In this document: one piece after another, positions 1 through 5,761 of the stretch
Layout of the letters: each line of letters begins with the position of its first letter
Position numbering within the stretch: the first letter of the stretch is position 1
NCBI GenBank assembly: GCA_014804085.1
Contig: JAAVAM010000061.1
Span: 7,098 to 21,315, forward strand
From: Treponema sp.
GTDB lineage: Bacteria > Spirochaetota > Spirochaetia > Treponematales > Treponemataceae
Direction of reading: 5' to 3'
DNA length: 14,218 nucleotides
Position numbers and translations under genes: made by a program
Notes under the pieces: model-generated
The model's database searches: none
The model's input: only the letters and a program-made list of their open reading frames with translations
Told to the model about the DNA's origin: nothing

Positions 1-819
1 GCGCAGATTGCGGCGATGCATACGTTCATCACGTCCGTGCCGTTGCGGTCGGTCGGTCGGGTGGTGTACGAAAACGCGTACTGGTCGCCCGGCACGATTG
101 CGGCGGCGGAGGACTGGTTCGTCAAATACAAAATGGGCTGGAAACGCCTGTTTGACCAGAAATGGGAAGCTTGGAGCAACGACTGCAAAAAAGAAATCGT
201 GCGGCAGAGCCTCAAACGCTATTTTGGCATCGAGCAGTTTCCGCGCTTTCCTGCCCGCCCCTGGGCGCGCTTCGGCTTGCCGTTCCGCTACGAGCTGACG
301 GGCGGATTCCTGTGCTGGTATTTCCGCGACCAGTTTCCGCAGTATGAGCCGACGTTCAAGACCGTGCAGACCGAGGGCGATTTTATGAAGAAAGACAACC
401 TCACGGATTTTTCCGAGGCGCTCGACATGTTCGCGCAGGTGGGCGGCGGCCTTGACACGGTATGCCGCACTGCCGGCGACAGCGGCGATTTGGGCGCGGC
501 CTTTAAAAAATGGGAGGGCGAGCCGACAGCGCAGAACCAGCAGAAAGCCGAGCAGGCACTGCATATATGCGCGGCGGACGTGGGACATCTGCTGTCGCGC
601 TTTGGCGAGGCAAGCCGCAAAATAGGGCAGGTACTGACGGGGCTGACGGGCTATGCCTCGGATTCCCGCTACGATTCGCTGCACAACATCGATGAAATCG
701 GCGGCAAGGACAACGCGCTGTTCCGCAAGCGTTTGCAGGACGCAAAAGATTCGCTCGACCACGCCTTTGCGATTGTCAAAGAGCTTGAGCCGATTGACAC
801 GCCGAGCATGAAAACATGA
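1..819 (+). CDS. C-terminal part of an unrecognised protein (5' end outside window)
   Basis: The frame is open from the first base, so the ATG at 16 is probably internal and the start lies upstream; at least 272 residues are visible. I do not recognise the family. The visible part is soluble-looking, rich in Trp, Tyr and Phe in its first half (WFVKYKMGWKRLF, then PRPWARFGLPFRYELTGGFL), and helical and charged in its second half (GHLLSRFGEASRKIGQVL, then FRKRLQDAKDSLDHAFAIVKELEP). There is no signal peptide in this part. The TGA stop overlaps the start of the next gene (ATGA at 816-819), so the two are probably cotranscribed and translationally coupled. A spirochaete-specific family of unknown function (something like DUF5312) is possible, but this is a guess from style and not from a motif. 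Confidence 0.8.
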   Translation, partial: AQIAAMHTFITSVPLRSVGRVVYENAYWSPGTIAAAEDWFVKYKMGWKRLFDQKWEAWSNDCKKEIVRQSLKRYFGIEQFPRFPARPWARFGLPFRYELTGGFLCWYFRDQFPQYEPTFKTVQTEGDFMKKDNLTDFSEALDMFAQVGGGLDTVCRTAGDSGDLGAAFKKWEGEPTAQNQQKAEQALHICAADVGHLLSRFGEASRKIGQVLTGLTGYASDSRYDSLHNIDEIGGKDNALFRKRLQDAKDSLDHAFAIVKELEPIDTPSMKT

Positions 820-1634
820 ATACGATAGCCGTCCGTGACTGCATTGGCGACCAAGATTATGTGCTGTTGCCGTTCTACAAGGACGGCAAACCGCTCGCAC
901 GGGGCGCGCGCTGGGGCATGACCCTGCGCCGGGCGGGGACAATGCGCTTCCGCTGGAACGAGATGAACGAGAACCGCGCGCGGCTGCTTGCCGCGCTGTG
1001 CGGCACAAAGCAGCCGATCTCCCTGGAGCTGACGCATTCAAAAACCGTGTACGACATAGCTTCCCCCATAGATACGGACGGCAGGACGGGTGACGGCATG
1101 ATTACCCGGAACGCCGTGCTTGTTCCCGTGGTGACCGTCGCCGACTGTGTGCCGGTCTTTCTGTATGATGAGATTACGGGTGTGTTCGGGGTTTGTCATT
1201 CCGGGTGGAAAGGCACGGGCATCATCGGCAACGCGCTTGCCTTGGCGCAGGAAAAATACGGCACGAACCCGCGCGATGTCTGCGTCGCAATCGGCCCGCA
1301 TATCCATGACTGCTGTTATACGGTTGACGAACGCCGCGCCGCATATTTTGCGGAGCAGTTCACGTCCGCCTGCGTCAAACCCATGACCGACGAAAACGGA
1401 AACACCTGCTACCGGCTTTCGCTGGCAACGGCGAATGGCGCGGTGCTTGTGCGCTCAGGTGTCCGCGCGGAAAACATCGTGATTGCGGACGACTGCACTG
1501 CCTGCGCGCAGGATACGCGTGGTGGCTATCCGTTCGGCAGTTTCCGCCGTCAGGCGGCGTTTTTGCGCCATTTGTCCGCCGACGAGCAGTCCCGCACGAT
1601 GACCGTGCAGGCGGCGTTCTGCGGATGGCTGTAG
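816..1634 (+). CDS. pgeF: YfiH/PgeF-family purine nucleoside phosphorylase (multicopper polyphenol oxidase-like fold)
   Basis: This is a 272-residue member of the YfiH family (Cu-oxidase_4 / laccase-like domain), whose typical length is about 240-270 residues. The three expected metal ligands are visible: His74 in LELTHSKTVYD, Cys111 in VTVADCVPVFL and His128 in VCHSGWKGT. The downstream family motifs VAIGPHIHDCCYTV (about 157-170) and DDCTACAQD...GSFRRQ (225-246) are also present. Members once called laccases are now known to phosphorolyse adenosine, inosine and related nucleosides in the cytoplasm; in E. coli YfiH a role in peptidoglycan quality control has also been described. The start at 816 gives an ATGA overlap with the upstream gene. 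The segment around 10-50 differs from the usual N-terminus, but the core is complete. The gene converges with the GH105 gene, with only 6 bp between their stops. Confidence 0.9.
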   Translation: MNTIAVRDCIGDQDYVLLPFYKDGKPLARGARWGMTLRRAGTMRFRWNEMNENRARLLAALCGTKQPISLELTHSKTVYDIASPIDTDGRTGDGMITRNAVLVPVVTVADCVPVFLYDEITGVFGVCHSGWKGTGIIGNALALAQEKYGTNPRDVCVAIGPHIHDCCYTVDERRAAYFAEQFTSACVKPMTDENGNTCYRLSLATANGAVLVRSGVRAENIVIADDCTACAQDTRGGYPFGSFRRQAAFLRHLSADEQSRTMTVQAAFCGWL

Positions 1635-1640
1635 CCGCCG

Positions 1641-2861
1641 TCAGGGCAGCAGCGCGTATTCGTTGTATGCCAAGATGAACGGCCCGACACCCTTCGCGTC
1701 GTCCTTGACGATCGGCTCGCTCATGTAATAGTCAAAGCTGCCGTCGCGCCGTTTGTTCGTTTCCGGCCCAAGTCCCGCCACCAGACAGATGCCGTCAAGG
1801 CTCAGCTTGCCGCCGTCGGTCGTCAGGTAGGTTTTTGCGATGCCCTCAAACGCTTTCTTTCCGGCTTCGAGGAACTTCTTGTCCTCAAGGATGCCCGTGC
1901 GCATGCCTTTGAGCAGCGAATACGCAAAAATTGCCGACCCGGATGTCTCAAGGTAGTTCTTGCCCTTGCCGGGAAAGTTGGGCACCTGATACCACATGCC
2001 GCTCTTGTCCTGGAACGCGAGCATGCTTTCGCACAGGTCGGTGAACGTGGCGCGCAGCTCGTTCCAGTCGTCGCTGTGCTTGTCGGGGGCTTTGTTGAGC
2101 GTGTCCAGCAACGCCATGGCGTACCAGCCGAGCGAGCGCAGCCAGAAGTTCTTGCTCAGCCCCGTGTCCTTGTCCGCCCAGAACGCGCTTTTGCTGCTGT
2201 CGTAGCCGTGGAAATACAGGCCGGTCTTTTCGTCGCGCATCTTCTGCCGCACGGTCCTGAACTGGCGGTAGATGTCGCCGATGTTCTTTGCGCCGTTGAA
2301 GAGCGTCTCATATTCCATGTAGTAGGGCAGCCCCATGTACAGGCCGTCCAGCCACACCTGGTCGGGATAAATCTTCTTGTGCCAGAAGTTGCCTTCCGCC
2401 GTGCGCGGCTGCCCCTCCAGCTGCGAGAACAGCACCGCCGCCGCCTTGCGGTATTTTTCCTTTTTGGTCAGCCGGTACAGCGTAATCAGGTTCTTGCCGC
2501 CGTTCACGTTGTCGATGTTCCATTCTTCTTTTTTGTAGCCGCTGATAGTCCCGTCGTCCTTGATCCTAAAGTCTTCGTAATAGTCGGCAAAGGCAAGGTA
2601 TTTTTGGTCGCCGCGGGTGGCGTACATTTCGAGCAGCGCCATAATCATGCAGCCGTCGATATAGTCCCAGCCCGATTTTGTGCCGCTGCGCGCTTTCTCA
2701 ATATTCCAAACGGGAAACTCCGCCGTAGATTTCGTCATCAGCTCTTCGATGTACTGCTCGATTACGTTCGTGTCCAAAGTATGACTCCTGTGCGTGTTGC
2801 ACTGTCCATTATACCCCAAAAACGCGAAAAAACATAGCATAATAATACATTTTTCTTTCAT
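1641..2861 (-). CDS. Exported GH105 unsaturated rhamnogalacturonyl hydrolase (YteR/YesR type)
   Basis: A 406-residue glycoside hydrolase of family 105. Family motifs in order: VWNIEKA...WDYIDGCM (51-72), EEWNIDNVNGGKNLITLY (112-129), QPRT...FWHKKIYPDQVWLDGLYMG (151-177), the helical toroid segment FWLRSLGWYAMALLDTL (239-255), SGMWYQV (287-293), SGSAIFAYSLLKG (307-319) and the closing YYMSEPIVKDDAKGVGPFILAYNEY (378-402). Asp172 in WLDG matches the catalytic Asp of YteR, and Asp117 in NID matches the second active-site Asp. These enzymes hydrate the unsaturated uronic acid left on rhamnogalacturonan fragments by pectin lyases, releasing it from rhamnose. The N-terminus (KCIIMLCFFAFLGYNGQC) is a short hydrophobic leader, so export is likely; whether Cys21 is lipidated is unclear. 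AGGA lies 7 nt before the ATG and supports this start. No transporter or other pectin gene is adjacent within the window. Confidence 0.92.
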   Translation of the reverse strand: MKEKCIIMLCFFAFLGYNGQCNTHRSHTLDTNVIEQYIEELMTKSTAEFPVWNIEKARSGTKSGWDYIDGCMIMALLEMYATRGDQKYLAFADYYEDFRIKDDGTISGYKKEEWNIDNVNGGKNLITLYRLTKKEKYRKAAAVLFSQLEGQPRTAEGNFWHKKIYPDQVWLDGLYMGLPYYMEYETLFNGAKNIGDIYRQFRTVRQKMRDEKTGLYFHGYDSSKSAFWADKDTGLSKNFWLRSLGWYAMALLDTLNKAPDKHSDDWNELRATFTDLCESMLAFQDKSGMWYQVPNFPGKGKNYLETSGSAIFAYSLLKGMRTGILEDKKFLEAGKKAFEGIAKTYLTTDGGKLSLDGICLVAGLGPETNKRRDGSFDYYMSEPIVKDDAKGVGPFILAYNEYALLP

Positions 2862-2957
2862 TTTTTTATCCTAGCGTATTTGGGGCGGAATGGGAAGCGT
2901 CGCAGGCGGGCATGGCGAACGGAGTTGTCTTTGCTCGGTACTGTTTTGCAGATACGC

Positions 2958-3101
2958 AGGCAAACTAGTTATTTTCCCTGAGGTAAACTAGCTATTTTCC
3001 CTTAGGTAATATAGTTATTGTTACACAGGTAAACTGGCTATATTACCTGAGGTAATATAGCTGTTTTCCCTCAGGTAATCTCGTTATTATTACGCAGGTA
3101 A
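2958..3101. repeat. Tandem array of six 23-bp imperfect repeats, first array
   Basis: Six contiguous units of exactly 23 bp start at 2958, 2981, 3004, 3027, 3050 and 3073, followed by a partial seventh at 3096. Every unit opens with AGG(T/C)AA; the middle is CTAG, TATAG or a close variant followed by (C/T)T(A/G)T; the end is either TTTTCCCT or a TTAC-type word. Where a TTACCT end meets the next AGGTAA start, the junction is a perfect palindrome (TTACCTGAGGTAA around 3044-3056); other junctions are weaker versions. The middle also has a dyad (AACTAGTT in unit 1). There are no spacers, so this is not a CRISPR. The array lies between divergent genes (GH105 and the small gene at 3294). In the flanks, 2862-2957 and 3102-3218, I see no gene or clear signal. 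Confidence 0.9.
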
Positions 3102-3218
3102 GGACGGGTGGAATGCGTGTAGGGGGAAATGTGCCGCTGTTAGGGTTTTTGTGCGCTCCTCATCGTGCAGGACACTGCGGGAAAATTCCGTGGCAAAGAA
3201 AAAAAACTTAGTTAATGC

Positions 3219-3247
3219 TTTTATTTTGGAGATTTTGGGAATATAAT
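3219..3247 (+). promoter_or_regulatory. Probable promoter of the small gene and SIR2 gene
   Basis: A perfect -10 box TATAAT lies at 3242-3247 in AT-rich DNA. The hexamer 17 bp upstream (TTTTAT, 3219-3224) is only a weak -35. Transcription would start near 3254, giving a leader of about 40 nt that ends in a strong Shine-Dalgarno AAGGAG (3280-3285), 8 nt before the ATG at 3294. No second promoter is evident before 3703, so both genes are probably read from here. Confidence 0.55.
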
Positions 3248-3293
3248 ACATCTTAAGGTCAATAAATTCTAGAAAGCATAAGGAGAAACGTTT

Positions 3294-3689
3294 ATGGCGA
3301 ATTATGTTATCGAAGGCACTGTTTCTGAATTAACAAAAGAGGGAACTAAAATTTCAGTGAAAATCGTTGGTACAGAAGGCTATGCGATAAAACAAGGCGA
3401 CAAAACTTACAATGTTTTTTGTCCTAAAGATTTGCTAGAGACAGGGAATTGTGACAAGGGATATATCGTTGATTCTAAAATTGAATTTATCGGGAACAAA
3501 GATTTTGAAAACATTTTGACACAGGCATCTATGTATGGAAAGAAGATTCGATTGGCAGTTTCAGAGAGAACGCTAAAAAAGCATATTCAAGAATCTGCAC
3601 CTGCACAAGAACTTAATTCATCAGCCCCTGCTCAACAAGAGGCTAAAGGTAAAACCGCAGTTGATATAAAATCCGTAACTTTACTTTAA
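3294..3689 (+). CDS. Small unrecognised protein, first gene of the SIR2 pair
   Basis: A 131-residue protein of unknown family, with AAGGAG 8 nt before the ATG. Residues 1-90 look like a compact beta-rich domain: strand-like VIEGTVSEL (5-13), KISVKIVG (19-26), KGYIVDSKIEFIG (55-67), then a short helix and KKIRLAVS (83-90). The pattern could fit a small beta-barrel such as an OB fold, but no diagnostic motif is present. Residues 100-120 are low-complexity (SAPAQ occurs at 101-105 and again at 110-114), probably a linker, followed by a short tail TAVDIKSVTLL. There is no signal peptide or membrane segment. Base composition is more AT-rich than the GH105 gene or yfiH, which suggests transfer. Its stop is 13 nt before the SIR2 start, so the pair is probably an operon and the protein may be a partner, inhibitor or sensor of the SIR2 protein (inference). 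Confidence 0.8.
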   Translation: MANYVIEGTVSELTKEGTKISVKIVGTEGYAIKQGDKTYNVFCPKDLLETGNCDKGYIVDSKIEFIGNKDFENILTQASMYGKKIRLAVSERTLKKHIQESAPAQELNSSAPAQQEAKGKTAVDIKSVTLL

Positions 3690-3702
3690 AAATAAAAACG
3701 CT

Positions 3703-5403
3703 ATGAAAGAACTCGAATTCAATTCCCGCCATTCCGAAGTGCTCGTCGTCATCGGCGCGGGGGCGACCGCAAAATTGGGAATGCCGCAGACTGCCGACCA
3801 GTCAAAATTGTTCCGCGCATTATCAAAAGACGATGCAAATCTTAAGGAAATACTGAAAGAATTTTTCGGCGACAAAGATCTCTCCAAGATGGTCAGCTTC
3901 TTAAAAGTCCTTGACGGCGATAAAGATGATTCGTGCAACCTCAAAATTTTGGACGATGATTTAAAAGAAATGAAAAACATCTACCGGCACGAAAATGACG
4001 AACAGCGTTTGAGAAACCGCATGCTTGAGTTGCGCCGCGACTACGACTGGAACGCCGCTAAAAAAATCATCGGAATTTGTCCAGATAAAAAAGACGACAA
4101 CGACAACTTGATTCGCGACTTGTATTCCATAATCGACAAAAAACTGCTGAACAACCAGTCAATAAAAGTCCTTGCAGATGACGACGGCAATGAGGAAATC
4201 CTGCCGGTGAGCCGATTGCAGGGCGCGCGCAATTTTTTGACGCTGTTCATTAATATGCTGTTCGCGGCGGCGTGGCACAAAATCACACAGGGCGAAAAAG
4301 GCGATGCATTCGCAAAATACAAGGCTTTCCTCAATACGTTCGGGAAGATGATGCAGGACGAGGGACACCGATTCTTTGCGAAAGGATATGAAGTGAACGC
4401 GCGGGACTTTTATCTTTTCACGTGTTCGTTCGTCTCCCTCAACTTTGAGATGGTGTTCCCATGGCTTATGATGAACGCTCACCGCGAGCTGAACAGCGAA
4501 CGGAAAACTTTCATCAAAGACCATCCCATAAAACTTTGGCTGGATTTCGGCGTGGAACATCGCGGAAGAAAAACTGATAATAACGAGGAAAGGCTTAATC
4601 CCACGCTTGAATTCACGGAATCCGTCGCGAGCAGGGAGAACGAGGACGACCACATCGGCACGCCGCTGAACCGCGCAGGGAAATTTTATTTTGCGCACGG
4701 CTCGTCAAACTGGCGCGAATGTCCTGCCTGCGGCCGCATGACATTCTTTAACGGCGGAAACCATTGGGAATACAAGTCGCAGAAACTTATTCCGCCGTTC
4801 CCGATTCCGTTTTTCGAGTATGAGGATTACGAGCTGCTTACAAAACAAGAATGGAAGTGGCGGAAAGCTTTGCTTCATTACGATTCAATGCAGTGTATGC
4901 ACTGCGAGTCCGAGACGTTCGCGCATTCCGCGCCGATGATTATGCAGACGATGTACAAATCGACCCCGACATCTTTCTTGGAAGAGATTCAGCGGAACGT
5001 AAAAGTTTCGATAGAGAACGCTCGGCATATCGTCCTCCTTGGGTATCAGTTACCGCCGGACGACACTGTGTGGCAGCAGACTTTTGCGGAAGCCGTGCGT
5101 TGCAGAATTCAGTCTAACAAAAAAGCATATTGCACCGTAGTCGTTGGCTACAAGGGCGAAAAACGATGGCTTTATCAAAACGAGCTTGAGGAATATGTCC
5201 CAAAATACAAGAAAGACAAAGACGCTGAATCTTACGGAGTGCCCGCGATTGAAAACGCATGGGCAATCTTCGGGAAAGAAAACGTCCGTGCATGGACTGG
5301 CGGAATTCCAGAAGTGTTTGGAAACTGCGCAGAAGCGGACGTGAAAGAACTGCTTTATTCCTCGGATTTTGTGGAATGGAAAGGGACAAGGCTGGAAGAG
5401 TAG
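3703..5403 (+). CDS. SIR2-like NAD-binding protein with zinc ribbon (candidate defence effector)
   Basis: A 566-residue SIR2-like protein. The N-terminal Rossmann motif VLVVIGAGATAKLGMPQTAD (13-32) holds the GAG turn (18-20). Asn247 in FVSLNFEM fits the conserved SIR2 Asn (the LNYD position) and His332 in FYFAHGSSNW fits the catalytic His of the LHGSxNW motif. A zinc ribbon is split across the fold: Cys340/Cys343 (CPAC) and Cys398/Cys401 (CMHC). HIVLLGYQLPPDD (442-454) is the usual closing strand and turn of prokaryotic SIR2-like proteins. Residues 45-230 form a charged helical insertion, probably the specificity part. SIR2 domains of this kind are NADases in several antiphage systems (Thoeris ThsA, SIR2-APAZ, DSR), so an NAD-depletion role is plausible but not shown. 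No clear Shine-Dalgarno precedes the ATG; only an A-rich stretch does. All key residues are intact. Confidence 0.87.
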   Translation: MKELEFNSRHSEVLVVIGAGATAKLGMPQTADQSKLFRALSKDDANLKEILKEFFGDKDLSKMVSFLKVLDGDKDDSCNLKILDDDLKEMKNIYRHENDEQRLRNRMLELRRDYDWNAAKKIIGICPDKKDDNDNLIRDLYSIIDKKLLNNQSIKVLADDDGNEEILPVSRLQGARNFLTLFINMLFAAAWHKITQGEKGDAFAKYKAFLNTFGKMMQDEGHRFFAKGYEVNARDFYLFTCSFVSLNFEMVFPWLMMNAHRELNSERKTFIKDHPIKLWLDFGVEHRGRKTDNNEERLNPTLEFTESVASRENEDDHIGTPLNRAGKFYFAHGSSNWRECPACGRMTFFNGGNHWEYKSQKLIPPFPIPFFEYEDYELLTKQEWKWRKALLHYDSMQCMHCESETFAHSAPMIMQTMYKSTPTSFLEEIQRNVKVSIENARHIVLLGYQLPPDDTVWQQTFAEAVRCRIQSNKKAYCTVVVGYKGEKRWLYQNELEEYVPKYKKDKDAESYGVPAIENAWAIFGKENVRAWTGGIPEVFGNCAEADVKELLYSSDFVEWKGTRLEE

Positions 5404-5518
5404 ATTGTTTGCAACCACCACCGGCGAGGGCGTTGCGTGTTACAGCGTGAAGTTTTGGGCGAGCATAAACACGCACATGGCCTCATGTTTTGAGTTTATA
5501 AATAAAATTTTCTGAATA

Positions 5519-5698
5519 CTATTCCATATATTCATTATATTGCCTACAATTGCACCTCTCTTTTCCTATGCAAATCAGTTTCGTGGAATCTTTGACTTTG
5601 TTTATCATTTTAGGATTTTGACAATAAATATGCTCTATTCTCAAAACAATTTCTCTTTCTAAGAACCGGCATTCCAGTTTTTTCGCTTTCATTTTCAT
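5519..5698 (-). CDS. Small cysteine-rich protein, 59 residues
   Basis: A short ORF translating to MKMKAKKLECRFLEREIV and onward, ending at TAG (5519-5521). It has five cysteines (10, 26, 43, 49, 51), including CNC near the C-terminus, and many Lys/Arg residues. GGGGAG precedes it 3 nt before the first ATG (5698) and 9 nt before the second ATG (5690-5692); the second is better spaced and would give 57 residues. A promoter with a perfect TATAAT lies just upstream, between this ORF and the end of the large lipoprotein gene. The cysteines suggest a metal-binding mini-domain. I do not recognise the family. Between 5404 and 5518 I see no further gene. Confidence 0.55.
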   Translation of the reverse strand: MKMKAKKLECRFLEREIVLRIEHIYCQNPKMINKVKDSTKLICIGKERCNCRQYNEYME

Positions 5699-5726
5699 TA
5701 CTCCCCTATAAAAATTATTCTTTATA

Positions 5727-5755
5727 TTATAAATCGCAATATATCTTAACGTAAG
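5727..5755 (-). promoter_or_regulatory. Probable promoter of the small cysteine-rich ORF
   Basis: Read on the minus strand, TATAAT (5732 to 5727) is a perfect -10 box; TTACGT (5755 to 5750) lies 17 bp upstream as a weak -35. Transcription would start near 5720, giving a leader of about 20 nt with GGGGAG before the ATG. Confidence 0.5.
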
Positions 5756-5761
5756 CCAGTC

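Noticed and set aside
46..61. GGTC tetranucleotide repeat as a contingency locus
   Set aside because: Only about three units within coding sequence; too short to be a likely slippage site.
1635..1640. Bidirectional terminator between the convergent yfiH and GH105 genes
   Set aside because: Only 6 bp separate the stops; the hairpin potential overlapping the coding ends is weak and lacks T-runs.
2076..2837. 253-residue plus-strand ORF antisense to GH105
   Set aside because: It lies wholly over a clear GH105 gene; the Val/Arg/His-rich product is typical of an antisense reading of GC-rich codons.
2958..3101. CRISPR array
   Set aside because: Units are directly adjacent with no unique spacers, and no cas gene is present.
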